Positions 7,959-16,443 are shown, counted from the stretch's first letter. The stretch: DNA of 64,000 nucleotides from Bifidobacterium sp. WK041_4_12 (GCF_041080795.1 NZ_CP129674.1:310001-374000), one strand, 5' to 3'. Numbers and translations are program-made. The notes: generated by a model not told the origin, from the sequence alone.

Positions 7959-8795
7959 ATGAGTGCTGTATCTATGCTGGCGCTGCTGAGCGAGATTGGT
8001 GCAAGCCAGTGGGGTCTCGTCACGCTCAGACAGGCAAACAGATATGGCATTTCAGGCCAGGAGATGCAGCGAATGCTGAACAAGGACATCATTCGGAGAG
8101 TGCGGAGGGGTGTATATGCGCTGCCTTCGGCAAGTGCGTCCTCGATTCAAGAGCTGCGCGCGGCCTGGCTCAGCATCGCGCCGTTCGGGACCTGGCAAGA
8201 TCATGATGCCGCGAGTCCTGAGGTTTTCGTATCGCATGCCTCTGCAGCCGTGGTGTATGGCTTGGGCGACATCATTCCCAGTGTGCATGAGTTTACCTGC
8301 ACGCAGCGCAAGCAGACCTCGTTCGAGGACATACGTCTGCATCATGGCCGTCTCGGCTCTGCGGACATCACCCGTGTCGATGGCCTGCCCATAACGTCAA
8401 TCAGTAGAACGGTTCAGGACCTCGCCTATCAGCTTGGCGACATGGACTATCTGTCCGTGATCGTTCAGCAGTCCCTTACCAGGGATGGGGTGAAGGCGGT
8501 CGATATCGAGACCCGTTTGAACCGGGTTGCACGCAAATACGGTTTTCTGACAGGAAAAGATCTGGTGGACGAATGCGTGAAGAACGCAGGCCGCCCAGCT
8601 GTGGTAGAGAACTTTACTTTCCAGCCGAGTCTCGAACTTTCCGAATCGGTTCTCAAGAAGATGCAAGCCTACCAGCACAAGATGGCAGACACGCTCGTCA
8701 CTCCGCAGATCGTGGACGCAGTCAGCCAGGCAGCGACTCAGGCAGTCACGAAAGCGTTCATGGAGTTGGCGGCGAAAACCGAAACGCAGAAGTAG
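7959..8795 (+). CDS. abiEi: AbiEi-type antitoxin, transcriptional repressor
   Basis: A protein of 278 residues starting at ATG 7959 after GGGAGGTGGG. The N-terminal winged helix-turn-helix (LVTLRQANRYGISGQEMQRML, residues about 20-40) is followed by RRGVYALP, the standard opening of AbiEi. It continues with SHASAAVVYGLGD and ISRTVQDLA of the antitoxin domain. Type IV antitoxins of this family counter the AbiEii nucleotidyltransferase and repress their own operon. The toxin gene begins 55 bases downstream. The operator boxes just upstream fit autorepression. Confidence 0.88.
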   Translation: MSAVSMLALLSEIGASQWGLVTLRQANRYGISGQEMQRMLNKDIIRRVRRGVYALPSASASSIQELRAAWLSIAPFGTWQDHDAASPEVFVSHASAAVVYGLGDIIPSVHEFTCTQRKQTSFEDIRLHHGRLGSADITRVDGLPITSISRTVQDLAYQLGDMDYLSVIVQQSLTRDGVKAVDIETRLNRVARKYGFLTGKDLVDECVKNAGRPAVVENFTFQPSLELSESVLKKMQAYQHKMADTLVTPQIVDAVSQAATQAVTKAFMELAAKTETQK

Positions 8796-8850
8796 CATCA
8801 GGCCGCCATAATGAAAGGCACGAGCACCCGTGCACAGAAAGGACACAAGC

Positions 8851-9810
8851 ATGAAGCCTGACCTGAACGAAAGAACTCCCATGGGGGAGGTCGCGCATGT
8901 GAGGAGCATGCTCAGGAACCAGGCCAAGGCACGACACGTATCCGTTCAGAAGCTCGCCAAGCACTATGTTTTCCAGCTCTTCTTCAAGCAGCTGTTTGCC
9001 AAGGCAGACAATCCTTGGGTCGTGACGGGGGGAGCGGCCATGGTGATCCGCAATCAATCCAATCGATTCACGTCAGACATCGACCTGGTCAAGACCGGCG
9101 AGCTGAATGGCGCCGTCACCCTTGCCAACGGCTCCATCGACGAGGATGACATTGCGAATCTCACAGCACTGATTGCCAGTGACAACGATTCGGATTATGC
9201 ATTTGAAGTCACCAAGGACGAGGAACATGACAACAAAAACTTCGACCCTCCCCACATAACCCACAGGCTGACAGTCACCATGTCACTAAAAGGCATCAAA
9301 TTTGAAACTTTCCCCATCGACGTCAGCGTGGCCAGATTCAGTACGCAGAGCGTACAGGCCATTCAGCCAGAAAAAGTCGTTCAGGGGGATCATAGGCTCT
9401 CAAACCTACCATCAATTCCACTGATACCCGTTGAAGACCATCTCGCAGACAAGGTCTGCGCCATGTACGAGACGCATGGACCCAGTGGGAACACCCCATC
9501 GACTCGCGTACGCGACCTCATTGACATCGTATTCATGGTAGCTGGGAGCGATATCGTTGCAGATCGACTTCACGCCGCACTGGATCGCGAAAAAGGAAGA
9601 AGGGATCTAACAATCAAGCCCCCATTCGCTTCGCCGGATTCTTCTTGGAAAGGGAAATATGAAAAGGCCGCTAAAGCCGTGCCCGGCTTCCCTCAAGAGT
9701 GCACGGACATTGCGCAGGCAGTGACATTTGCCGGCAAGTGCCTCAACCCCATACTCGATCAGACACGGGTTCAGGGGACATGGTCGCACATCGAACAGCG
9801 ATGGGCATAG
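8851..9810 (+). CDS. abiEii: AbiEii/AbiGii-type nucleotidyltransferase toxin
   Basis: A protein of 319 residues. ATG 8851 follows AAAGGA; an earlier in-frame codon at 8830 lacks a site. The segment VTGGAAMVIRNQSNRFTSDIDLV (split here only for reading: GGAAMVIR, then RFTSDIDL) is the nucleotidyltransferase motif G-G plus D-x-D of the DUF1814 family. A later block HLADKVCAMYETHG with RVRDLIDI is also typical. Family members modify tRNA acceptor ends to stop translation, giving phage abortive infection. Both genes appear intact, so this may be a working type IV system. Confidence 0.85.
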   Translation: MKPDLNERTPMGEVAHVRSMLRNQAKARHVSVQKLAKHYVFQLFFKQLFAKADNPWVVTGGAAMVIRNQSNRFTSDIDLVKTGELNGAVTLANGSIDEDDIANLTALIASDNDSDYAFEVTKDEEHDNKNFDPPHITHRLTVTMSLKGIKFETFPIDVSVARFSTQSVQAIQPEKVVQGDHRLSNLPSIPLIPVEDHLADKVCAMYETHGPSGNTPSTRVRDLIDIVFMVAGSDIVADRLHAALDREKGRRDLTIKPPFASPDSSWKGKYEKAAKAVPGFPQECTDIAQAVTFAGKCLNPILDQTRVQGTWSHIEQRWA

Positions 9811-9828
9811 CCCGCATGTCAGCGAGTG

Positions 9829-10026
9829 AAGAGCGAACCGTTGATGCCACAGCCACACAACCAGCCAGCCGCACCCGTCTGATAAGGGGGGGCATGCACA
9901 ATGCTCACCCATCAATATGTCATCGGTGCGAGGATACACAACTGTCTGAGCCGCCGCCTCTACTCGATGAAACTTCACTGCGACGCACCCATGCAAAGTG
10001 CAAATGAAAACGGGCATACGCCTCTC
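9829..10026 (+). repeat. dispersed intergenic repeat, copy B
   Basis: This is the counterpart of 5364-5558. It begins 19 bases after the AbiEii stop and ends just before the small peptide ORF at 10052. In both copies the repeat stops a short way before an ABC transport gene. Confidence 0.7.
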
Positions 10027-10051
10027 TGCATCGAAAGCGAAGGTTTTGTTC

Positions 10052-10189
10052 GTGTATGTTTTGGGCGATGATTTGGCGTCAGCACTTATGGAACTGACCG
10101 AGGAGGCTCATTCTCTTGCAGCCTCATTCAGCACGGATCCATTGATCTGCGTATCGTTGACGGTAGTGTGTTCTGAACGAGACGGGTGA
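10052..10189 (+). CDS. candidate lanthipeptide-like precursor or coupled leader peptide
   Basis: GTG 10052 lies eight bases after GAAGG and opens 45 residues. An acidic first half (VLGDDLASALMELTEEAHSL) is followed by an Ser/Thr/Cys-containing tail (SFSTDPLICVSLTVVC, then SERDG). The ELTEE-x-x-x-L-A-A pattern is similar to leaders of class II peptides, and C-x-S-L-T-x-x-C recalls the C-T-L-T-x-E-C ring of mersacidin-like lantibiotics, but the key glutamate is absent. The TGA overlaps the GTG of the ABC gene at 10186. It may equally be a non-peptide leader. A TTG at 10046 is an alternative start. Confidence 0.4.
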   Translation: MYVLGDDLASALMELTEEAHSLAASFSTDPLICVSLTVVCSERDG

Positions 10190-11178
10190 TTTTTTCAATG
10201 AGCCATGAGGCGCTTTCCATCAGAAATGTGAGCCGTGATTTTCATCATGGTGAAGTCCATGCTGTCAGGAACGTGTCATTGGAGATTTCCCCTGGGCAGA
10301 TTCATGGATTGGTTGGCGTGAACGGAGCGGGTAAAACAACTCTCGTGAAGATGTGCGCCACCATACTGGCTCCCACGGCGGGAGAGATATCTATCGCTTC
10401 GATCGACGCAGTGAAGAATCCCGAGCGTGCGCGAAGTGGCTTGGGTCTCGTGCTTGGCGGGGATAAGGGGTTTTACCCGAGGGCGACCGTTGACGCCAAT
10501 CTTCGCTTTTTCGCTGACATCGCAGGTGTTCCATATCGTGACAATCATCGTGAAGTGGCTCGTGTTCTGAAACTCGTGGCATTGTCAGAAAAGGGAAGGG
10601 TCAAGGTTCAGGAGCTGTCTCGGGGTCAGCGTCAACGTCTGCACATCGCAAGAGCGCTGCTCGGATCTCCTGCTTTGCTGCTGCTTGATGAACCCACGAA
10701 CGGTTTGGATCCTGAAGTGGCTTTGGAAGTGAGAGACCTTATTCGCGTCGTTGCGAATACTGGCGTGGGCATACTGTTAACCAGCCATTCCATGCCGGAA
10801 GTCGAGGAGCTTGCTGATCGCATCACCATCATGGATTCGGGAACGGTCCAGGTCAGTGGGTCTCTTGATGAGATCTATCGCTATGCGGGTGTTGAACAAG
10901 CAACGACATTCTCGTTTCTGCCTAATGCCGGTTTTTCACTTGACGAGTTTTCAGCGCTGCTTGATGGCACTGCGCTGATCGTCAGTAGATCCGTCGGCTC
11001 GACATGGTTCATCACCGCGTTATGGAAGCCAGGAACCACTCCGGCAGTAGAGAAAATACGTTCCTACTTCACGTCCCACGGCATATCGATTCTGGAAGGA
11101 ACCGTTACTCGCGCCGCTACTCTCGAAGATGCTTTCTTGGCCATCTCCCATAGACCTCAGAAAGATGGCCGGGCATGA
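10186..11178 (+). CDS. ABC transporter ATPase (LanF/BcrA type)
   Basis: A protein of 330 residues with Walker A GVNGAGKTT near 44, signature LSRGQRQR near 144, Walker B LLLLDEPTNGLD near 164 and H-loop TSHSM. The ATPase core ends near 230 and is followed by a C-terminal extension of about 100 residues, as in bacitracin- and lantibiotic-resistance ATPases. GTG 10186 overlaps the stop of the small peptide frame; ATG 10198 is an alternative. The stop overlaps the next gene (ATGA), so the three genes 10186-12705 form an operon. It should power the two permeases downstream. Confidence 0.88.
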   Translation: MIFSMSHEALSIRNVSRDFHHGEVHAVRNVSLEISPGQIHGLVGVNGAGKTTLVKMCATILAPTAGEISIASIDAVKNPERARSGLGLVLGGDKGFYPRATVDANLRFFADIAGVPYRDNHREVARVLKLVALSEKGRVKVQELSRGQRQRLHIARALLGSPALLLLDEPTNGLDPEVALEVRDLIRVVANTGVGILLTSHSMPEVEELADRITIMDSGTVQVSGSLDEIYRYAGVEQATTFSFLPNAGFSLDEFSALLDGTALIVSRSVGSTWFITALWKPGTTPAVEKIRSYFTSHGISILEGTVTRAATLEDAFLAISHRPQKDGRA

Positions 11179-11939
11179 GATTCCTCAGACAAGTGTGGTT
11201 CCATCTGAAGGACTTTGCGAGCACTCCGTATTTTGTCCAGATAGTGCTCGTGAGTACCGTTTCAGCCTCACTGGTGCAACGTCTGGGCGTTGAAGCCTGG
11301 GGAGCAGACCCGTACCTTGGTTTTGTTCGTTCGGGAACGATAGGGCTGTGGACGTCATGCACCGCTTCAGCGGGCATCATCGGATTCGAAAGACGCAAGG
11401 GTACGCTGGTATACCTGCTTTCTGGCCATATCAACCCGCTTGCTGCGGTGGCCTCGGTCGTGTCATCGGCTGCGACGTTTGGGCTCTCTGCATTCCCCAT
11501 AGCTCTGGTGATCTGGTTGATTCATGGCGAATCAATGCTGAGTCTTTCAGCTATCCAGTTTCATGCGGCACATCTTATCGTCGGAAGCTTGATGCTCTGG
11601 GTCTCGACCGTATCGATCACCTTCGTGATTGCGTCCATTTTTATATTGACGCCTCATGCCCTTGCCTATGAAGGAATCATTCTCGTACCCGCTTTAGCAG
11701 CATCGGGAGTGTTCAATTCGTCTGTTCCAGCACGCAGTTTTCCTCGCATCAACGAGCTGATAATCCCTTCGGCAGCAGCCACTCGTATCCTGTATGACAA
11801 GGGAACAAGCGCTTCATACCTGTTCCCTTACGCTATCCTCTGTCTGGCTATCACGGCGATATGGTTAACCATCGCAGCGATTCTCGGCAGGAAGGCGCTG
11901 GCTGCATCACGCAGGCGCGCCTCGATTGAGGTGATGTGA
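11175..11939 (+). CDS. ABC-2 permease subunit (LanE/G-like)
   Basis: A protein of 254 residues, about six membrane spans, with the start overlapping the stop of the ATPase gene. It has no motif beyond hydrophobic segments and a cytoplasmic N-terminus (MRFLRQVWFHLKDF). The length of about 250 residues and the presence of a second permease of the same size fit LanFEG-type immunity transporters, which expel a lantibiotic from the membrane. Other ABC-2 drug exporters have the same plan. Confidence 0.8.
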   Translation: MRFLRQVWFHLKDFASTPYFVQIVLVSTVSASLVQRLGVEAWGADPYLGFVRSGTIGLWTSCTASAGIIGFERRKGTLVYLLSGHINPLAAVASVVSSAATFGLSAFPIALVIWLIHGESMLSLSAIQFHAAHLIVGSLMLWVSTVSITFVIASIFILTPHALAYEGIILVPALAASGVFNSSVPARSFPRINELIIPSAAATRILYDKGTSASYLFPYAILCLAITAIWLTIAAILGRKALAASRRRASIEVM

Positions 11940-11940
11940 C

Positions 11941-12705
11941 ATGAGCTGGCTCTCACGTTTCTTCCACCTGTTGGCGTTGCAGTTCCGCTCCTCGACCATG
12001 TTTGCCAACATAGGCACGGTTCTCGTGTCTTTCCTCGTCACGCCCATGCTGGATATTGCTTTCTCAGTGCTGATGGGGGCCAGCCTTTCGGCACCTGATC
12101 TGGTCCGTATCGGGTATGGCAGTTGTCTGGTCGGCGCCGCTATCGGTGTGTGCACCACAATGGCGGCATCGGTGGCGAACGACAAGGACCAGGAAATATT
12201 GCAGGATGTGCTGTTGCGCAGGAAGATCGATATGGCCTATTGGCTGGGAGTATCTGTTCCGGGCGTGCTCATGGCATTCGTGACGGGGATTATCGCATCC
12301 TCGGGAATATTCCTTATCGATGCCACTCAGGACTTGGAATCATTATTGAGAACACTCACCCTATTGCCCATGGCGCTTGTGTCGGGAGCATTGCTGGGGA
12401 TAGGAGTCTCCGGTCTTGGATTGCCTCTGAAGGATTCGTTCATGCCGCTCAACACGGCCGTGCCGCTGCTGCCCATCATCGCGGGTGTCGTGGTACCTCT
12501 CAGATACTATCCACTCTGGGCGCAACATATTGTTGTGCTGCTGCCCATGTCTTCATATTCAGCGGTTCTCACAGGTGCCGCATCCATACCTGCAGCAGTG
12601 GTTCGAGAGACGCTCACTGGCGGAGCATGGGCTGTTATCGGAGTAATGTCCTCAATCCTCGCAGTGCGATCCTGGAAACACGGAAAAGCCCCACAAGCAA
12701 TGTAA
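11941..12705 (+). CDS. ABC-2 permease subunit (LanE/G-like)
   Basis: A protein of 254 residues, one base after the previous stop, again with about six spans and an N-terminal MSWLSRFFHLLALQFRS segment. It forms the second membrane half of the transporter encoded by 10186-11939. No ribosome site is obvious in the two-codon gap; the GAGGTGATGTG run at the end of the upstream gene probably serves. No family beyond ABC-2 is recognised. Confidence 0.8.
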   Translation: MSWLSRFFHLLALQFRSSTMFANIGTVLVSFLVTPMLDIAFSVLMGASLSAPDLVRIGYGSCLVGAAIGVCTTMAASVANDKDQEILQDVLLRRKIDMAYWLGVSVPGVLMAFVTGIIASSGIFLIDATQDLESLLRTLTLLPMALVSGALLGIGVSGLGLPLKDSFMPLNTAVPLLPIIAGVVVPLRYYPLWAQHIVVLLPMSSYSAVLTGAASIPAAVVRETLTGGAWAVIGVMSSILAVRSWKHGKAPQAM

Positions 12706-12937
12706 CCCAGTAATTACAGATACTAAAAAATATTGAGAAACCGAACGTTTTCTATACAGTCCCACGGCCTGCCGATCCAGGCCTGTGAATTGTGGCTTTG
12801 TTTGGCGTGTTCGTGACAGAATTGTCTGACTTGATCGTTAGCGCACTGCGAATGCGTCCTTTCGAAAGGCCAATTCATGACATTCCATGCAGAGCTGCAG
12901 TCGGGCTTGGGATAGGGTTTGCACCCGACCAATATTC

Positions 12938-12953
12938 TTGACTGTTCAGTCAA
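12938..12953. promoter_or_regulatory. TetR-type operator palindrome
   Basis: TTGACTGTTCAGTCAA is a perfect 6-bp inverted repeat around GTTC, 20 bases before the TetR start. Such sites are typical for TetR autorepression and overlap the expected promoter. Confidence 0.7.
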
Positions 12954-12973
12954 TTAATGGTACGTTGCTGCGT

Positions 12974-13393
12974 ATGGGCAGGAGCAGGGGTTTTGACGAT
13001 GGCGAGGTCCTCGGTCGCGTCCGAACGGTGTTTCTCGAACGCGGGTTCGAGGGGGCTTCGATCGATGACCTCGTCAGGGCGACGGGGCTTCTTCGGGGCA
13101 GTCTCTATGGCGCTTTCGGCAGCAAGCGCGGCATGTTCGTCGCAGCGCTGCGCGATGCGACATCCTCGAAGTCGCAGGATTCGGACGTGCTCAATCTGGT
13201 CTTGGTGGCACTGATGGAGCTGTCGAATCGTGACTCTGAGGTTCGCGGGCTTGTCAAGGAATATCTGGAATGCCTGCTCTCTTTGGAAGCGGGCGATGGC
13301 GATGCTGGAACCGCTTCGATCGCTTCCCTGCTCGGGAGGACACTGTTGAAGCGTGGCAATGTTCGGCTGAACGTTGATGGTGGAGGAAGGTAG
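12974..13393 (+). CDS. TetR family transcriptional regulator
   Basis: A protein of 139 residues. The N-terminal domain has FDDGEVLGRVRTVFLERGFEG, then the helix-turn-helix SIDDLVRATGLLRGSLYGAFGSKRGMF (quoted in part: LVRATGLLRGSLYGAF). The ligand domain is short: most TetR proteins have about 190-200 residues. ATG 12974 has no ribosome site and lies only 20 bases after the operator, so the message may be leaderless. The following gene starts three bases after the stop and probably belongs to the same unit. Confidence 0.8.
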   Translation: MGRSRGFDDGEVLGRVRTVFLERGFEGASIDDLVRATGLLRGSLYGAFGSKRGMFVAALRDATSSKSQDSDVLNLVLVALMELSNRDSEVRGLVKEYLECLLSLEAGDGDAGTASIASLLGRTLLKRGNVRLNVDGGGR

Positions 13394-13395
13394 TC

Positions 13396-13752
13396 ATGGT
13401 GAATAGGGTGACGATAGTCGGACGGAATCTGCAGATCGAGCCGCTTGGCATGGACAGGGTCTGGTCATTCACGGGAAAACTGGTAATACCGATGGAGCAT
13501 GTGCTGGGGGCGACCGAGGATCCGGGCATTCTTGACGATGCCAAGGGACTGCGCGCACCCGGTCTTCATGTTCCGGGCAAGTGGTCGGGCACGTTCATCC
13601 AGCATGGGGAGAAGACATTCTGGAACGTCGTCCGGCCGGAACGGCCCGTTGTCATCCAGCTCGAAGGAGAACGATACAGCCGACTGATACTCGGAGTGAA
13701 GAATCCGCATGAGCTGGCAAACCTGATCAATGCAGCGATAATCGGACAATAA
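13396..13752 (+). CDS. small conserved protein, PH-domain-like
   Basis: A protein of 118 residues with a GGTGGAGGAAGG site before the ATG. The pattern of beta strands, FIQHGEKTFWNV and then VIQLEGERYSRLILGVKNP, resembles bacterial PH-like domain proteins found in actinobacteria. No catalytic motif is seen. It is coupled to the TetR gene, so it may be its regulatory target. Function is unknown. Confidence 0.65.
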   Translation: MVNRVTIVGRNLQIEPLGMDRVWSFTGKLVIPMEHVLGATEDPGILDDAKGLRAPGLHVPGKWSGTFIQHGEKTFWNVVRPERPVVIQLEGERYSRLILGVKNPHELANLINAAIIGQ

Positions 13753-13806
13753 TCGATCATTTCTGGCGCTCCCCTCCCAACCGTCGCCGCGAGTGTCCCT
13801 TCCCCT

Positions 13807-13905
13807 GTCATCCCGAGCAAAGGCGAAGCCGCAGACGAGGAATCTCCGCTGTTTGGATTCCAGTGAGGTGAGATCCCTCGATTCGCTGCGTTTGCTCGGG
13901 ATGAC
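13807..13905. repeat. palindromic intergenic repeat
   Basis: GTCATCCCGAGCAAA at 13807-13821 pairs exactly with TTTGCTCGGGATGAC at 13891-13905 around a 69-base centre containing GAGGAATCTCC and GAGATCCCTC. A related stretch (GAGCGAGCGTAGTGAGTCGA, then GGGATCTCC) lies inside the surface protein gene near 17028-17056. It looks like a REP-type element of this genome. Confidence 0.75.
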
Positions 13906-14234
13906 GAGGGAATTGTGCTGCTGTTAGGGATGACTGAGAAGGCGACATCAAGAATCTTTGGATCTCTACGTGCCAAAACAAGAAGAATATCAACAACTTG
14001 AATCCGAGTATTCATCCCGCACATGCACGTCAAATCACACGCCAAAAAACGAAGAGCCGACAAAACGCATCGAAGCTAGGCAGCCGCTAACCCCAGCAAG
14101 CATATGATCTGGGTGTCTGAAAAACTACGGGCATCGTTTGCATATGAGAAGTGGACTGCTCGCATATCTGGTTTCGACCAGTCTCTCCCCATTTTGCTTT
14201 CCGTGTTTGTCGCTTTCATGCAGCCTGTGAGCAT

Positions 14235-14678
14235 TCACTGCCATACCGGACATGCAGTCTCAGGAGGGGTGCCGATCTGTGCAACGGGTCGGTCTAGTGA
14301 TATCTGACTGGTCAAATGGGCGCTGGTGATTCTATCGAGACGAAACCATCGAATTGCCTGTCTCATGTGGCAATAAGCAATGAGATACCAAGTGTCAAAA
14401 GTGTAACCAAGTAGCTGTGGATCGACCCGCCTCTCACTGCTATGGCCTTCACTGTCCTTATAACATATTGCCAACGTGCGGTTTTCAGCGAGAGCATCCT
14501 CAATCCTGCGTTGAATGTCAAGATTCGATACCCCGTCTGTGTACATCACGTCTGTGAACATTCCGTCTGTGTGCCTCTCATGGTTGATCCACACACGCTG
14601 CGACAATCGCTGTGCTCGCTCTCGCTGCTGTGGTGATGTCACAGCGAGAATTTTGCTCAGTGCCCGTAGGAATCCTGC
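14235..14678 (-). pseudogene. WYL-domain regulator fragment
   Basis: On the minus strand the frame is open from a TGA at 14679-14681. It reads FLRALSKILAVTSPQQRERA, then IQRRIEDALAENRTLAI, RRVDPQLLGY, WYLIAYC and IRWFRLDRI. This is the linker and WYL domain of YafY/DeoR-type regulators. The N-terminal helix-turn-helix (about 150 residues) is absent, and the C-terminal extension is cut after about 30 residues. No start codon with a ribosome site is present. It is a remnant deleted at both ends. Confidence 0.7.
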
Positions 14679-14738
14679 TCAAATAGATATGCCTGGTTTA
14701 GTCTTAAATGGCAAAAAGAATCACAAGGAGGGCATGGA

Positions 14739-14925
14739 ATGAAAGATGTAAACATTGTCTACCACCACGAAGAGGGAGTTTAGTGGGCTGAATCCGCCGA
14801 GGTTCCGGGTTCTCTGCAGCTGCCGAGACGTTTGGTGAAATTAGGAAGATGGCATTGGATGGGATTGATTCTACTCTCGCTCGGATTCTTTCCTGCTCAC
14901 GGTCAGGAGCATTGAGGGGGGTGAC
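14739..14925 (+). pseudogene. HicB-like (DUF1902) antitoxin, nonsense mutation plus frameshift
   Basis: ATG 14739 follows AAGGAGGG. The frame reads MKDVNIVYHHEEGV, then TAG at the place of an expected tryptophan, then WAESAEVPG. One base is missing after CCGGGT, and the next frame gives FSAAAETFGEIRKMALDGID. The composite matches the N-terminal domain of HicB-like proteins (EDGxWWAES-x-PG-x-S). Two independent lesions show decay. No hicA gene is adjacent. Confidence 0.7.
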
Positions 14926-15234
14926 ATTATTTTGTTGCCCTTTTTGGGAAATGTGCAAGTATGAAGGCAAATTCGCACCGTCGTTTCAACGTTTCTAAGT
15001 TGCGTTTTTGAAATAAGGCCACAAAACAGTGGAGTTGGCCGACAAAGCCTGATTTTCCCGAATTCTCAAGAGTCATCAACGCGGTGATGGTCATGGTCGG
15101 AGTGCTTCGTTTGTTATCCATATCACGCCCCGAGTCGCTTGGGGCTTTCTCCAATCATTGCTTTATCCATGCAAGGATCTCTGTGTCCGAACTGAGCATT
15201 AAGGAGCTTTGTGACAATATAGGCTGGCTGCTAA
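14926..15234. other. non-coding stretch, nothing recognised
   Basis: No supported gene, repeat or hairpin is seen in these 309 bases. Confidence 0.4.
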
Positions 15235-16008
15235 TCAACTATTTGAGGCCAAGGTTCGGATGTTATGCGCGCAGGAACGTAACAGCTTTGGTTTTAGCCA
15301 GCCCTGTCGAAGATTGCAATCTATGGCGTTCAACAATGCATAACATGTACCGATGATGCTGTTAACTTGGGATGCCTCGAAGTACAGGGTATTGTAATGA
15401 GCTTCATTGTTGCGAACGGTGCGAAGATACTCCAATTGCCGTGCTACGAGCATTCTTCCTGTTTCATCTTGAGAGACATTCGGGAAAGCCAAGCGTGTAG
15501 ATATCCTCCACAATTCTTGCTGGTCATTGTTTCTTGCGTTGTGGGCTGGCATTCCTATGAGTTTGACCCAGGTTCCCCACATGAGTTGCGAAAGCACATC
15601 AGCATGGTTGACAGCATTGTTTTCCCTGTGACTTTGCCTGCTTGTCCGCAAATTCGCATCGTTTGACGCATGCGCACGGGCCTGTCTGAGCATTCTCGTA
15701 ATCAGAGTATTCACTAGGTGGGGAACCTTGTGCTCTGTAGTCCAATCCCTCGTTCCTGTTTCCGCCAAGGAGAGTGTCTGCAACTGGCGGTCAATGGAAT
15801 TTCTAACGGCAAGCTCGACATATCCGAGCTGAGAGTGAAGTAGTCCAGCGTAATGTTGATTCAATCGGCAAAGTTCCAGTGCCTGTGCAACATCATCGGA
15901 AGTATCCGACAAGTATCGGTCGAACCTTTCTTCTCCAAAAAGCAATCGTGCTTGAAGCAATCGTGCTTGAAGCAGCGGCGAATTTTGATCAATGCCCATA
16001 GGAATCAT
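15235..16008 (-). CDS. Abi-like protein (Abi_2/AbiD/F family)
   Basis: A protein of 257 residues from ATG 16008 (or 254 from 15999). The N-terminal region has LFGEERFDRYLSDTSDDV and LELCRLNQHYAGLLHSQLG, and the C-terminal region has RTVRNNEAHYNTLYF. These fit the Abi-like HEPN family, in which R-x(4-6)-H forms the RNase site (here RNNEAH). A TATTAT element lies about ten bases upstream of 16008, so the gene may be leaderless. A 15-bp direct duplication (AATCGTGCTTGAAGC, plus-strand view, near 15953-15982) repeats LLQAR near the N-terminus. It likely acts as a phage-defence or toxin protein. Confidence 0.75.
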   Translation of the reverse strand: MIPMGIDQNSPLLQARLLQARLLFGEERFDRYLSDTSDDVAQALELCRLNQHYAGLLHSQLGYVELAVRNSIDRQLQTLSLAETGTRDWTTEHKVPHLVNTLITRMLRQARAHASNDANLRTSRQSHRENNAVNHADVLSQLMWGTWVKLIGMPAHNARNNDQQELWRISTRLAFPNVSQDETGRMLVARQLEYLRTVRNNEAHYNTLYFEASQVNSIIGTCYALLNAIDCNLRQGWLKPKLLRSCAHNIRTLASNS

Positions 16009-16055
16009 GCTACAATAATAGTGCTTGGGTGGGGTGAGTCCCATCTTCTTTTTCG

Positions 16056-16082
16056 GAATGCCGACCACAATGGTCGGCATTC
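16056..16082. terminator. perfect 12-bp hairpin
   Basis: GAATGCCGACCA and TGGTCGGCATTC form a perfect stem with a CAA loop, followed by TTGTTATTTT on the plus strand. No intact plus-strand gene precedes it, so it may belong to a deleted unit or insulate the Abi promoter. Confidence 0.7.
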
Positions 16083-16102
16083 TTGTTATTTTCGAGCATA
16101 CT

Positions 16103-16129
16103 GGGTTAATAGGGTTAATAGGGTTAATA
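16103..16129. repeat. 9-bp tandem repeat, three units
   Basis: GGGTTAATA is repeated three times exactly, between the hairpin and the RHH gene. Confidence 0.9.
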
Positions 16130-16209
16130 GGCAAAAGGGAGTTCGGGCAGTGTGCTGTCGTGTTCCATGTGAAAGCGGAGCAGGGCACTTTCTGGGGCAG
16201 GCCCAGGAC

Positions 16210-16410
16210 GTGCTGCTGGGACGTCCTCGTCTCAAGAAGGGGGAGACGACCGTGCAGGTGCATTTCAAGGCAACTCAGGAGATGGCGACGTGGCTGGCCG
16301 AGCAGCGCAAGCGGTCGGGCATGCGGTACACGTCGGAGTACCTGCGCATGCTGGTCGAACGCGACATGCACGCTCATGCCAATCATCATCAGACTGCCCA
16401 GCCGGCGTGA
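16210..16410 (+). CDS. ribbon-helix-helix antitoxin-like protein, probably N-truncated
   Basis: From GTG 16210 the frame gives 66 residues: GRPRLKKGETTVQVHF, then a helix (MATWLAEQRKRSGM) and YTSEYLRMLVERD. This is the beta strand plus two helices of RHH antitoxins; the GRPR linker is also seen in the protein at 55786. Just upstream another frame contains KAEQGTFWG, which would fit the missing N-terminal part, so a frameshift near 16195 is possible. There is no clear ribosome site and no toxin next to it. Confidence 0.5.
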   Translation: MLLGRPRLKKGETTVQVHFKATQEMATWLAEQRKRSGMRYTSEYLRMLVERDMHAHANHHQTAQPA

Positions 16411-16411
16411 T

Positions 16412-16443
16412 GTCGGGTGCGAGGCGGGCACGGCGCACGGTCA
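16412..16443. repeat. 32-bp repeat, copy 1
   Basis: The sequence starting GTCGGGTGCGAGGCGGGC is the same as 22412-22443 except for one base. Both copies lie just after antitoxin-like genes. In the minus direction at the second copy it forms the end of a broken RelB-like frame. Confidence 0.8.
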
